A DNA stretch of 64,000 nt from the NCBI GenBank assembly GCA_021730905.1, contig JAKFYK010000044.1, positions 1 through 64,000 on the forward strand, read 5' to 3'. Made by a program: the position numbers and the translations under genes. Origin of the DNA: Betaproteobacteria bacterium (lineage in GTDB: Bacteria > Pseudomonadota > Gammaproteobacteria > Burkholderiales > SG8-41). Each line of letters starts with the position of its first letter. Position 1 is the first letter of the stretch. The notes beneath the pieces are model-generated. The model ran no database searches, was not told the origin of the DNA, and saw only the letters and a program-made list of their open reading frames with translations. Positions 26,856 through 35,748 of this stretch are shown here, piece after piece.

Positions 26856-26884
26856 AAAAAAACCCCGCCGCAGCGGGGTTTTTT
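26856..26884. terminator. Bidirectional terminator between convergent genes
   Basis: AAAAAAACCCCGC-CGCA-GCGGGGTTTTTT: a GC-rich stem flanked by A- and T-runs, so it can work on both strands. It lies between the Sel1 gene and the leftward PEP-CTERM gene. Confidence 0.9.
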
Positions 26885-26903
26885 ATCTATATATGAATAC
26901 GGA

Positions 26904-27761
26904 TCAACTGGAACGTGTGCGGCGACGGGCAAACCCCAGTCCTACCAAGCCCAATCCCAGCAATGCAATCGAGGCCGGCTCGGGTATTTTTCCTGTAGCA
27001 GTAAGTTGCTTTAATTTAAAGGCATCACCTAACTCACCAGCGATGACCAGATAGCGCCCATCCGGCGTGCCATTAAGGCCGGTATTGGTAAGGGTATTAT
27101 TGCCCACATTGACCATTTGGGCGGTGGTAAACCCTAGATTGGCCAGACTGTTTGTGCAACCAGAAAAGCAAAAATTATTCCCCAGATTAGCATTCCCTAA
27201 ACCAGGAAGGGAGTTACCAGACCAAAGATTAATTTCCGGCGTACCTGCGCCTCCTGACGTCGAACCGCTGCCATTCGAACCAGCGCCGCCTTCCCAGCCA
27301 TAGCCAATCATTAATTTGGTCCAATCTACGGTATTTCCCTCTCCGGCGTCTATAACAACAATATCCGTATAGCCACCTTTATTATCTATCGCGTGGCCAG
27401 GCGTACCATCACTGGCCTCATTGGTACCGGCAGCTTCCTGATGATTCCTTATCCCAATCCCCAAATCACCTTGGTAAGTGAAACCCGCAGGCAACGCGAC
27501 GCTGTTAGGAGCGGACGTGCCTGCCGCAAGCACCCAATTGCTAGTTGTATTAGTGTTCACCGTGGAGTATGCGTATAACTTGATAGTAGCGCCTGCTGTG
27601 AGCCCAGTACCGGTTATGCTAGTTTCCGTTATGGTCGAGCTTGGCAAGTTGGCTGTGTACTGAAAGTCCCACTTATAGCTAAGCGCATTGGCGCCAGTGG
27701 CTATCAAAGCCGCGGCCAACGCAAGGACCAGCTTGGTGTATGAGCGCATCGTATTTTTCAT
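26904..27761 (-). CDS. PEP-CTERM sorting domain surface protein (second)
   Basis: A secreted exosortase substrate of 285 residues. The signal peptide runs MRSYTKLVLALAAALIATG and ends near NALS. The mature body is Gly/Asn/Thr-rich with beta character and holds a CFSGC pair that could form a disulphide. The C-terminus is IPEPASIALLGLGLVGLG followed by the basic tail ARRRTRSS. AGGAAC about nine bases upstream supports the start at 27761. Upstream, on the same strand, are a -24/-12 promoter (27877-27893) and two boxes of the TGTCGGA-N5-TTACA type, so PrsR control is likely. Homologues have no defined enzymatic role; it is probably a surface or matrix component. Confidence 0.93.
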   Translation of the reverse strand: MKNTMRSYTKLVLALAAALIATGANALSYKWDFQYTANLPSSTITETSITGTGLTAGATIKLYAYSTVNTNTTSNWVLAAGTSAPNSVALPAGFTYQGDLGIGIRNHQEAAGTNEASDGTPGHAIDNKGGYTDIVVIDAGEGNTVDWTKLMIGYGWEGGAGSNGSGSTSGGAGTPEINLWSGNSLPGLGNANLGNNFCFSGCTNSLANLGFTTAQMVNVGNNTLTNTGLNGTPDGRYLVIAGELGDAFKLKQLTATGKIPEPASIALLGLGLVGLGFARRRTRSS

Positions 27762-27876
27762 ATTCTAGGTTCCTATACCAATCATTGGTGCAACCATCTC
27801 GGCACGTCAACGCTACGTAATTTAGTTGCAATTTAACCGAACTACATCCGCCTATAATCATCCGTGCACAAAATAG

Positions 27877-27893
27877 AGCAATAAGTACGCCAA
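27877..27893 (-). promoter_or_regulatory. Sigma-54 (-24/-12) promoter of second PEP-CTERM gene
   Basis: On the minus strand TTGGCGTACTTATTGCT has a -24 TTGGC and a perfect -12 TTGCT with the required GG-N10-GC spacing; the middle of the -24 box is less conserved. The predicted leader is about 100 bases. Confidence 0.62.
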
Positions 27894-27988
27894 TTCAAAT
27901 GATATTATATATATCTTATTGATATTATTATGTTAATTTATTTATTTCCAAAAATTTCGTCCATCATCTACTAAATTACTTATCGAAC

Positions 27989-28005
27989 TGTAAGAGTCTC
28001 CGACA
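27989..28005 (-). promoter_or_regulatory. Candidate PrsR (PEP-CTERM box) binding site 3
   Basis: Minus strand TGTCGGAGACTCTTACA, matching TGTCGGA-N5-TTAC(A/G). It lies about 95 bases upstream of the -24/-12 element of the PEP-CTERM gene. Confidence 0.6.
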
Positions 28006-28189
28006 GTAATACTTTCAAACCGGGCCTTCAAAGCAGATAATTATTGGTGAACTCGTTTGTTTCCTGACTGCGTTCGACTGCTAACGCGCTAATAGTGTAA
28101 GCTAACCTCATGAAAATTTTGTAAGTATTTGATTAAATTATACTTTATTTATTTTCACTGATGGAAAGGTTAATCAGTAACGAGGGCTC

Positions 28190-28206
28190 TGTAAAATTTT
28201 CCGACA
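28190..28206 (-). promoter_or_regulatory. Candidate PrsR (PEP-CTERM box) binding site 4
   Basis: Minus strand TGTCGGAAAATTTTACA, the fourth match to the same pattern, about 185 bases further upstream of site 3. Two sites upstream of one promoter fit the usual paired enhancer sites of NtrC-type activators. Confidence 0.55.
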
Positions 28207-28339
28207 CACTATCGCTTTCTGAAATTTGAACGGCCCCATAATCCAAGAAATTACTGGTCCTTTGATGCTAACTAACCGGCGCGATTAGCGAAATATCATG
28301 CAAGGGTGTCGATTTTATGACACTTTGGCCATGGAAGCA

Positions 28340-31090
28340 TCATGGCCCAATGCGATTGAGTAGAGCGCGTGCCTCCTCAAGTTGGTCGAACTTCCTGCCT
28401 GATGCCAACAGAGTCTTCAGTTCGCTCCGGGCACGGGCGGTGTCGCCCGCCTTCACCAGAGCCTGCACTAAATGGTAGCGAATTTCTGGATTGTCTTTAT
28501 CCAGCGACAGTGCTTTGGTAAGAACGGGCAAGCCTTCAAGCAATTTGCCCTGGCTCACCAATATCCAGCCTGCAGTGTCGGCCAGCCGCGCATCGTTGGG
28601 CTTTAACTGAAAGGCTTGTATCGCGTAGTCAGCTGCTTTGGGGTCGCCTTGCTGATGTAGTGCGATGGCGAGATTGTTGAGCGCGGGCGCATGCTTCGGA
28701 CTTACTTTCAGTATGGCCTGATAATGCTCGATGGATACTTTGGTGCGCCCAGCCTTACCTTCGATTTCGGCCAGGTAAAAACGCGTGCTGAGGTCTTCGG
28801 GGTGTGCTTTAACCCATTCCTGCAGCCCCGCGTCAGAAACGGCACCCTTACCAAGGAAAGTGCGAGCCTGATGCAGCCGTACACGAATCAGTCCGTTGGC
28901 TTCGAGGGCATTGGCGTTTTCAAAAGCCGCAGCCGCGCGTGCGTAGTCCTGCTGACCCATACCAATTTCGCCTTCAAGGATGTGACCGGTGGCCCGCTTG
29001 GGAACTAGCCGCTGAATTTGTTTTGCAAGGTCTATCGCCTCGGCATAGCGCCCGAACTGCATCAGGTTTTCCGCGAGCGCCGATTGGACGGCGATATTCT
29101 GCGGAAGAATTTTTAGGGTACGACGAAGGATGTTGTCGGCCTCGCGCAGGTTCCCATTACTTGAAAAGGCTTCAGCGAGCTTGATCTGCAGGGCAACCGA
29201 CATGGGTTCTAGTCGCGTGGCAGTGGCGTAGCTGACGATCGCCTCGTCTTTCTTTCCCATGGCCTTCTGAATATCACCAACCAATTCCGCCAGGCGCGCC
29301 TCCTTGGGGCTAAGCTCGCGTGCTTTCTGCGCTGGTGCCAGAGCATCGGCGGGTTGGCCTGCCTGCAATAGTGCGTTCGCATACACTGCAAAGGGCAGCA
29401 TGGAATCCGGATGGTCGTCCACCGCCTTGCGCAGCCAATCGAGTCCTTCTTTTTGGCGTCCCGCGTCAAATTCCATCGTGGCCAGCAACAGCAATGCATC
29501 GAGATTGCGCGGGTCAAGTTTGAGAACGCTCAGCATGCGCGCTCGTGCATCCTCCGGCTTCTTGTCCTTAATGTCGATCTGCGCGAGTGAGGCAGCGGAC
29601 GCGAAGGACTTGGGTTCCAGTTTAAGTGCCTGCTCAAAACTCGCTCGCGCCGCGGCCCAATCCTGCTTGGCGCGATACACCGCACCTTTGAGAAAATGGG
29701 TATCCGCCTTATCGGGCCGGCGCTTTTCCAGAGACTGTACAGCCCGCATCGCCTTGTCAGTTTCATTTTGTGCGATCAATATCATGATCAGCGTATGGTC
29801 AGCGCGGGATTCGCCCGGATTCAATGTAATAGCGGATTCAAGTTCAGCGATGCCTTTTTGCCGATCGCCGGTCTTGATTTGTACCACACCGAGCTTGACG
29901 CGGTTATTGGCGTTGTCCGGGTCAAGCGCCACCGATTTTTCATAATATTCCTTGGCCTTGCGCGTATGGCCGACCTGCAAATAGGCTTCTCCGGCCAAGG
30001 CCAACAGTTCGGCATCTCCTTCTACCAGCGGAATCATGGGCTCAAGCAGATAGACTGCGCTCTGTGGTTGCCCTTTGCGAATCAGTACCGCAGCCAGCAT
30101 TTTGCGCGCGTAGATGTTGCCCGGTTGCAGCGTAAGGTAGGCGGTGAATGTAAACTCAGCCTGTTGCAGCTCATTGCTGGCGAAGTGCATGGCACCTTTT
30201 AAAAGCAGACTGGGCATGTGGCGCGGAATGATGCGGAAAACCGCTGCCAGATTGTCGGTGCATTCCTCAAATTTGCGCTCACGCAGCGCTATGGAGGCCA
30301 GTGTGAATCTCAGCATGGCATTGGCGGGAGCACGCTTTAGTGCTTGCGCGAGATCGCCACGCGCCTCGGCGTACTTTCCGAGATCCGCGTAGGCCGCAGC
30401 CTGGCTTACTCGAGCTACGACATGAGCGGGATTTAAAGTGGAAGCCTGCTGATAGGCCTTCAGCCCCTCCTCACGTTTTGAGTCGCCACGCAGCAGGTCA
30501 CCTTTTGCAATCCATGCTTCAACGTTCGTTGGGGCGCTAGCCAAGACCTCTTCGGTCAGTTTGTACGCTGTCTTTCGATCATTCTCCACTGCTGCAAGTC
30601 TTGCCAGACCGAGCTTTGCCTCTGCCGGCTTGCTCTTTGTTGCGAGAAGGTATTGCGTACGTGCCTCGGTGAACTGCTTCAATTCTAATTGTGCACGCCC
30701 AATGAGCAGGGATACCTGGGCTATAGTCTCGGCATCAAGATCCTTGCCCTTGCGCAATTCGTCGATCGCCTGCTGATATTGCTCAGTTTCAATCAGTACC
30801 TGTCCGAGTGTCGGCAGAACGCGCGCCTGCGACACGCCGAGTTCCAGTGCCCTGCGCAATTTCTTCTCGGCGTCCACGGCCTCACCGACTTCGGCGTAAC
30901 TTAAACCGATCAGGGTATTCGCTTCAACGTTGTCAGGCTCTAGTGCAAGTGCGTTCTTGAGCTCAATGATGGCGGCTATGAAGTCGCCCTTGGCCCGATA
31001 GCCCTCTGCAGAGCGTATCAAATCCGACGGCGACGTACTGCAACCGGTGGTGAGGAGGGCAAGGAAAAACAGCAGTGTTACGGCCTTCAT
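28340..31090 (-). CDS. prsT: PEP-CTERM system TPR-repeat lipoprotein PrsT (copy 2)
   Basis: A second PrsT-like lipoprotein of about 916 residues. I use ATG 31090 (MKAVTLLFFLALLTTGCS), which gives a clean lipoprotein signal with lipobox LTTGC. The longer ORF to 31390 would bury this signal behind 100 residues with no sense. The body is continuous TPRs, and the opening IRSAEGYRAKGDFIAAIIELKNAL mirrors copy 1. Two such genes within 30 kb imply duplication and perhaps service to two export machines. It lies downstream of the ATP-grasp/Mur-ligase block on the same strand but 415 bases away, so it probably has its own promoter; none was recognised. Confidence 0.9.
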   Translation of the reverse strand: MKAVTLLFFLALLTTGCSTSPSDLIRSAEGYRAKGDFIAAIIELKNALALEPDNVEANTLIGLSYAEVGEAVDAEKKLRRALELGVSQARVLPTLGQVLIETEQYQQAIDELRKGKDLDAETIAQVSLLIGRAQLELKQFTEARTQYLLATKSKPAEAKLGLARLAAVENDRKTAYKLTEEVLASAPTNVEAWIAKGDLLRGDSKREEGLKAYQQASTLNPAHVVARVSQAAAYADLGKYAEARGDLAQALKRAPANAMLRFTLASIALRERKFEECTDNLAAVFRIIPRHMPSLLLKGAMHFASNELQQAEFTFTAYLTLQPGNIYARKMLAAVLIRKGQPQSAVYLLEPMIPLVEGDAELLALAGEAYLQVGHTRKAKEYYEKSVALDPDNANNRVKLGVVQIKTGDRQKGIAELESAITLNPGESRADHTLIMILIAQNETDKAMRAVQSLEKRRPDKADTHFLKGAVYRAKQDWAAARASFEQALKLEPKSFASAASLAQIDIKDKKPEDARARMLSVLKLDPRNLDALLLLATMEFDAGRQKEGLDWLRKAVDDHPDSMLPFAVYANALLQAGQPADALAPAQKARELSPKEARLAELVGDIQKAMGKKDEAIVSYATATRLEPMSVALQIKLAEAFSSNGNLREADNILRRTLKILPQNIAVQSALAENLMQFGRYAEAIDLAKQIQRLVPKRATGHILEGEIGMGQQDYARAAAAFENANALEANGLIRVRLHQARTFLGKGAVSDAGLQEWVKAHPEDLSTRFYLAEIEGKAGRTKVSIEHYQAILKVSPKHAPALNNLAIALHQQGDPKAADYAIQAFQLKPNDARLADTAGWILVSQGKLLEGLPVLTKALSLDKDNPEIRYHLVQALVKAGDTARARSELKTLLASGRKFDQLEEARALLNRIGP

Positions 31091-31505
31091 TACTCCACAT
31101 CCGAAGGGCTTGCCGAATCCACCAAAACCAGCGGTCACAAGGTTGAACTTGCCGTTAACATCGAGCAGATTGTGCATCACAAAATTGTGTATCAGTCTCC
31201 GCTTCATAACTGTAGCTTGATGACCGAACAGATTGCTTATTTGGCGTGCGGAATAAAAGGATCTGTTTAAAACAAGATCAACTTCTTCATTATAACATCC
31301 GTCGTCTTGCAAGTGAGCGGTGGATAAGATGCTAGTACGAATAACCGGCGTGGTGCGGTCAAGCGAGCGAAGCACGCGTGACTCGTTCATGGAACACGCG
31401 AGAAGGGCAAGGGTGTTGAAATGATCGATCAGACGATCTTAGTGCCTTCCCAAGGGGTTAGCCGTCAATAATCGGCAATTCGTGAGGCGAGATGGGAGAG
31501 CGGGG
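31091..31505. other. Intergenic region between prsT copy 2 and the Mur-ligase fusion gene
   Basis: 415 bases. The prsT frame is open through most of it, but this is read-through upstream of the real start. No RNA gene, sigma-54 element or PrsR-type box was found. Confidence 0.45.
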
Positions 31506-33407
31506 CTAACGCTGTTTCGTGACGGCGGGGCGTTCCACCATTTCGAGTAAGCGCGTCCTGGCAGTAGAGACCCCCTGGTCGACGGCCGCGCGGCTCTCTG
31601 CATCAAATGCAGTTAGCACATACTCAACACGATTGAGTTTTGCCCCTGTTTTCCCCACGCCGACTTTTATCCGCCGGAAGGCGTCGGTTTGAAATGCCTC
31701 CAGTATGGAGGCAACGCCACGATGCCCGCCCGCACCGCCGTTCAAGCGGGCGCGGACTGACACCATCGGCAGGTCTAGATCGTCGTGCACAAGCACGCAT
31801 TGTTCAGGACTGAACGACATACTATCCGCAAGCCGCTTCAGCCCCGCGCCCGTGAGGTTCATGGCTATTTGCATCTTGATCAGACAGAGTGACCTGCCCT
31901 TCATCGAACCACGCGCAATCCACGCTTCCGGGGCTTTGTCCCAAGTGAATCCCAACGAATCAGCCAGTTTTTCCACCACCTCATAACCAATGTTATGGGG
32001 CGTTCCAACATATTTGGATTCGGGGTTGCCAAGACCGACTATCACCTGCTCATCAGGTTCGATAGTGTGTGGGCTATATGGTGGAACTTGCGCTACCGTG
32101 CCCAAGACAGGCGTGTTGCCTATCAATAGTGGCAGGCCGGAAGGCTTGTTTCGATTGGGACACTCATTGCAGAATGAGTCCCGTCCACAGTCGTCGCGCC
32201 AGCAGGCGACACTGCCGGTACGTGCCAGGATGATGCGAAGCAGGTGATCCTGTTTGCCTGTGCCTTTGAGCAGGACCAGGTCGCCCTCGCGTGTGATCGA
32301 ATTAACGTACTCAGCAGCATCCCGCACATGGCTGAACATGCGCAACGCGTCTTCTCGCCCGTGCTTGCGTGCCTTGAGAACGCTGGACGCCCAAGGCCCT
32401 ACGAATATCGTTATATCCGCAATTTGCTGGGCAAGGATCGCGGTTTTTTCGTACTTCCCCTCCTTTCGGGGGCCGGTGTCAGAAAGCTCACCGATAACGA
32501 TGACTTTCCGCTTGGCCCGCGCCGCCCTCATGAATTCGAAGCACGCGTCAACCGTCCATAGCGATGCTTTGAAATCGTCCCGGATGAACGTCACTCCGTC
32601 AGGCATCGTCACCGGTTGCATGCGCCCTTCAAACGGAGCAACGCTCGCAATTCCTGCGGCACATTCCTCAAGGGTCATGCCCATAGCCAGGCCACCCCCA
32701 ATCGCCCCCAGCACCGAAGGAATCCAGTGCGTACCGCATAGGTGAGTCTGGACTTTCACGCGTTCAGAACCCCTTACCAGAGTCAATGCCAAACGATCCG
32801 GCCAAACTGACCTGATGTCTTCAGCGCGGAGTTCAGCGTTGGGTGACATTCCATACGTGATGACCTTAGCGGCGCAGGTCGCCTTCATGGCCAAGACAAG
32901 TTCGTCATCCGCATTGAGGACCGCAGTGCCGGTCGCAGGCAAGCCCGCGATGAGTTTGCCCACTTCAATGGCAATCCCTTTGCGGGAGTGAAAGGCACTC
33001 CAATGATCGTTTCCAATTACGGTGACGATACCTACACTGGGTTGCAACAGAGCCAGTTTTGTGTCCATCACGCCAGGCCGGTCTTCACTCAGTTCAGCCA
33101 CGCAGAAGTCGTGCGTAGTGCGCACTCGCAAGATCGTCTTCGCGACCTCAGGCAGGACATTGAGAGAAGAGGGGCTTCCCACCCCCCGCCTCTTGTAAGA
33201 AAGAACTGCCAGCAACAGTTCTTTTGCCGTGGTCTTGCCAGCACTTCCGGTGATACCGAAAAAAACCGGCTTCTTGAGAAACGGACGCCAGCGCTGAGCG
33301 ATTTTGACGATAGTGAGGTCTACATACTGATCGCCTACTAGTTCGCGAACACGCCAAGCGAGACCATCGCGGACATACGTGTAAATTCTACCTAGCGTCG
33401 GGCGCAT
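31506..33407 (-). CDS. Mur-ligase-like protein fused to a peptidyl-tRNA hydrolase domain
   Basis: A 633-residue two-part protein. Residues about 45-410 are a MurF-like Mur ligase: P-loop GSAGKTTAKELL, VIGNDHWSAFHSRKGIA, TAVLNADDE, and FEGRMQPVTMPDG followed by DDFKAS. It should form a peptide-type bond with ATP. A cysteine cluster CWRDDCGRDSFCNECP (near 425) may bind zinc. Residues about 450-625 are a complete peptidyl-tRNA hydrolase fold: VGLGNPESKY, the catalytic His in TPHNIGY, the MNLTG asparagine and the HDDLDLP aspartate. The Asn of the usual GGHNG is Arg here (GGHRG). Two ATP-grasp genes precede it, 87 bases away. The fusion is directly visible; the reaction is not known. Confidence 0.85.
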   Translation of the reverse strand: MRPTLGRIYTYVRDGLAWRVRELVGDQYVDLTIVKIAQRWRPFLKKPVFFGITGSAGKTTAKELLLAVLSYKRRGVGSPSSLNVLPEVAKTILRVRTTHDFCVAELSEDRPGVMDTKLALLQPSVGIVTVIGNDHWSAFHSRKGIAIEVGKLIAGLPATGTAVLNADDELVLAMKATCAAKVITYGMSPNAELRAEDIRSVWPDRLALTLVRGSERVKVQTHLCGTHWIPSVLGAIGGGLAMGMTLEECAAGIASVAPFEGRMQPVTMPDGVTFIRDDFKASLWTVDACFEFMRAARAKRKVIVIGELSDTGPRKEGKYEKTAILAQQIADITIFVGPWASSVLKARKHGREDALRMFSHVRDAAEYVNSITREGDLVLLKGTGKQDHLLRIILARTGSVACWRDDCGRDSFCNECPNRNKPSGLPLLIGNTPVLGTVAQVPPYSPHTIEPDEQVIVGLGNPESKYVGTPHNIGYEVVEKLADSLGFTWDKAPEAWIARGSMKGRSLCLIKMQIAMNLTGAGLKRLADSMSFSPEQCVLVHDDLDLPMVSVRARLNGGAGGHRGVASILEAFQTDAFRRIKVGVGKTGAKLNRVEYVLTAFDAESRAAVDQGVSTARTRLLEMVERPAVTKQR

Positions 33408-33494
33408 GCTCTTGTCACTTTGTAGTCCAACGTCGCAGGGTAGCGGAATGGCGCCGTTAAAACGTGCAAAGCACGTCTTACCGAGCAGGTGTAT

Positions 33495-34619
33495 TCACTT
33501 GCGAGCGTGCCGGGCAACGAATGCCTGCAACTGTTCATCGTACATTCCCCGCCCAGATGCGTACTGGAGAATGTAAGTGCTGCCCGTGACATTGACTTCC
33601 AGTACAATGGGACCACGCTCGGTAAGCGCTATATCCCAGTGCTGGAATGGCAACATGGGAAACAGATGCGCGCCATGTGTGACCAGCTCCAGCACGTCCT
33701 TCCAATCAGGCAAGATGGCGCCAACCAGTTCTGCCCCGGTATCAGGGTGCCGGGTCAGCACCTCCTGGTGCATGCCGTAGCCGCGCACGACGCGTTCTAC
33801 TTGGCCGGTGTCAAGATCGACCGCCGCGAGCAGATTGCCGGCTTCACCCCAGGAGTAATTGTCGGTGATGTTATGACCCGTGATGACTTTCCAAACTGCG
33901 CGGAATGGCCGTACGCCAGTTTCATCGGAGAGCACCACCACGCGCACACTAGAGATGGCCGGGCCGGAGAGATGGCGGAGCGCACCGTGCTGGCTGAGCT
34001 GTTCCTGGAACAAATAACCACTCCCGGCCTTCACATATTTGCGTGGCGCATCCAAGCCGGCAAGAAACCCGACAAGCGGCAGCCGCTCGCCCGCCGCGGT
34101 CAGGAGTGCATCGGCGGCAGCGTCATACCCGAGCAGGGCAAAATCGCCCGAACCGACGTCGCCATAGACCGGCTTCGCAAATAACGGATACGGTGCAGGG
34201 CCGCGTAGCCAACTGCCGAGCGCATCAAGTAATGCGAAGTCCCGCGTGTCGAAAAAATGACGACCGTGCCGCTCGTACAAGCCATGCAGGCGCGGGATGG
34301 GTAATCCACCCGCTTTGAGCAGGGAATACATGCACAATTTGTCGAATACCAGATTGCGCCAAGCGGGAGGGTTCAACTGGTCGTCGATCCAGTGCAGCAT
34401 GCGCCAGCCGGCGACATGCTCTTTCGGGTAGCGCCCAGTGAATTCGTCAGAGAATAGGCGAAAGTCGAAGTAGTCGCTAATGCCGAAATGAGTTGCGCGC
34501 ATCTTTAGCGAGAGAATCTCGCGCGCTTGGTGCGACCAACTCTTACCGGTCTGAGCGCGCACGGCAGCTAAGTTTCTGAAGAGTTCACTTGCGTAACGCC
34601 ATCCAGGCAAAGCTGCCAT
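33495..34619 (-). CDS. ATP-grasp protein, sugar-transfer-associated type (second gene)
   Basis: A 374-residue ATP-grasp ligase similar to the 'sugar-transfer associated ATP-grasp' group (PF14397). Visible are the ATP-binding FAKPVYGDVGSGDFALL strand-loop, the SSVRVVVLSD strand, the conserved HNITDNYSWGEAGNL block, and the metal-binding end HWDIALTERGPIVLEVNV. Such enzymes join an activated carboxylate to an amine or hydroxyl. I use ATG 34619, with AAGG just before it, rather than the 34685 start, which overlaps the upstream gene. It is a paralogue of the preceding gene and is followed by the Mur-ligase fusion. No transporter or sugar transferase is adjacent. Confidence 0.82.
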   Translation of the reverse strand: MAALPGWRYASELFRNLAAVRAQTGKSWSHQAREILSLKMRATHFGISDYFDFRLFSDEFTGRYPKEHVAGWRMLHWIDDQLNPPAWRNLVFDKLCMYSLLKAGGLPIPRLHGLYERHGRHFFDTRDFALLDALGSWLRGPAPYPLFAKPVYGDVGSGDFALLGYDAAADALLTAAGERLPLVGFLAGLDAPRKYVKAGSGYLFQEQLSQHGALRHLSGPAISSVRVVVLSDETGVRPFRAVWKVITGHNITDNYSWGEAGNLLAAVDLDTGQVERVVRGYGMHQEVLTRHPDTGAELVGAILPDWKDVLELVTHGAHLFPMLPFQHWDIALTERGPIVLEVNVTGSTYILQYASGRGMYDEQLQAFVARHARK

Positions 34620-34656
34620 AAACCTTTCCCTGATCCTTCGCGGGTTGAAACGATAA

Positions 34657-35748
34657 CTACTTGCGGCGCGCTCTGAGCGCATCAAGCATCAGTTCGTTAA
34701 GCATGCCCGAGTGCGTGACTGCCTGCGGAATACCAAGATCGGCCTCGGTGTTGACTTCCATCAAAACCGGCCCATCTTCGCAGATTGCCACATCCCAGTT
34801 CTGCAGACACAGGCCCGGAAAATGTGGCGCCACCGCGAGGCAAAGTTCTACAACCCGGTCCCAATGCGGCAGCCTAAAGCCTTGCAGCGTGCGCCCCGTA
34901 GTCGGATGACAGACGACAGGATCGGCTGCAGGCCCAAGACCGCCGATCGTATTGCCCACCGTTCCCGTCTTGACATCGACTGCCGCGATAAGGTTTCCGT
35001 GCCTCCCGAGGGAGAAGTTGTCGGTCATGTTGCTCCCTGCGACCACTTTCCAGAACGCGGTGTGTATCCTAGGTATAGTCCCAACGACAACCACGATTAC
35101 CCGGATGCAGCTGATGCGGGGGCCGGTTATCTCGGCGATCTCGCCATGCGGTATCAGCACTTCCTGCAAGAGCTTGCCGTCATACGGCTCGAACTCGAAA
35201 TCCGCAAGCAGTTCATCCATTCCGGTGAGCGTGCCGTCCAGCAAACGGAACTGATCGGAATCCTGCAGATAAGCGGAAATACCAAGCGCGCCACGCCCAT
35301 AGGTACCACATACCGGCTTGACGAACACGGGATAGGGTGCGTCGAAGCGCAGAAAGGCCCGGACGTCTTCCAGCGTGGCGAGCCGCTTTTCATCGCCAAT
35401 GAACCGGCCCTTTCTGTTGAAAATGGCGTGGGTCAGGGGAATCGGAAAACCGAACCTGGCGAGCAGAGCGTAGGTGATGACTTTGTCGTTCGCAAGGACG
35501 CGAGAATGCGAAGCATTAAGACTGCGGTCGAGAAACGTACTGTAACGGCGCCCAATGAAGCTCGCCTTCGATGTACCGCCATACAAGCTGTCGTCGAAGA
35601 GACGAAGATCGTAATACTCGGTCAAGCCAAGGGCGCGCGGAGACAGCCGTAACTTGAGAATCTCTAGGAACTGACTCAGCCGGCTCTTTCCCGTCCGCGC
35701 CCTGGCATCAGCCGCCATGCGAGAAACCGCCATGATATTTTTCAGCAT
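34657..35748 (-). CDS. ATP-grasp protein, sugar-transfer-associated type (first gene)
   Basis: A 363-residue ATP-grasp paralogue that leads the leftward operon. Shared features are FVKPVCGTYGRGALGIS (ATP-binding loop), SCIRVIVVV, SNMTDNFSLGRHGNLIAAVD and NWDVAICEDGPVLMEVNTE at the metal site. The N-terminal ALGLTEYYDLRLFDD stretch resembles LRLSPRALGLTEYY-type openings in this family and recurs in the next gene. The pair probably arose by duplication, and two different ligases could act on successive steps. About 495 bases separate it from a divergent patatin-NRPS operon, so a common control region is possible. Confidence 0.82.
   Translation of the reverse strand: MLKNIMAVSRMAADARARTGKSRLSQFLEILKLRLSPRALGLTEYYDLRLFDDSLYGGTSKASFIGRRYSTFLDRSLNASHSRVLANDKVITYALLARFGFPIPLTHAIFNRKGRFIGDEKRLATLEDVRAFLRFDAPYPVFVKPVCGTYGRGALGISAYLQDSDQFRLLDGTLTGMDELLADFEFEPYDGKLLQEVLIPHGEIAEITGPRISCIRVIVVVVGTIPRIHTAFWKVVAGSNMTDNFSLGRHGNLIAAVDVKTGTVGNTIGGLGPAADPVVCHPTTGRTLQGFRLPHWDRVVELCLAVAPHFPGLCLQNWDVAICEDGPVLMEVNTEADLGIPQAVTHSGMLNELMLDALRARRK

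Larger units (their letters stand above)
27762..28339. other. AT-rich regulatory region upstream of PEP-CTERM gene
   Basis: About 580 bases with no coding signal, strongly AT-rich between 27890 and 28160. It contains one sigma-54-type promoter and two PrsR-type boxes facing the PEP-CTERM gene. At the right end a perfect GGCCATG-N7-CATGGCC stem (28327-28347) overlaps the stop codon of the second prsT gene; it has no T-run. Confidence 0.6.

Noticed and set aside
27780-27803. TTGCA-containing element close to the second PEP-CTERM start as its sigma-54 promoter
   Set aside because: It lacks GG in the -24 box; the element at 27877-27893 is much better.
31091-31390. Extra 100 codons at the front of the second PrsT
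   Set aside because: They precede a clean lipoprotein signal peptide and have no protein-like character.
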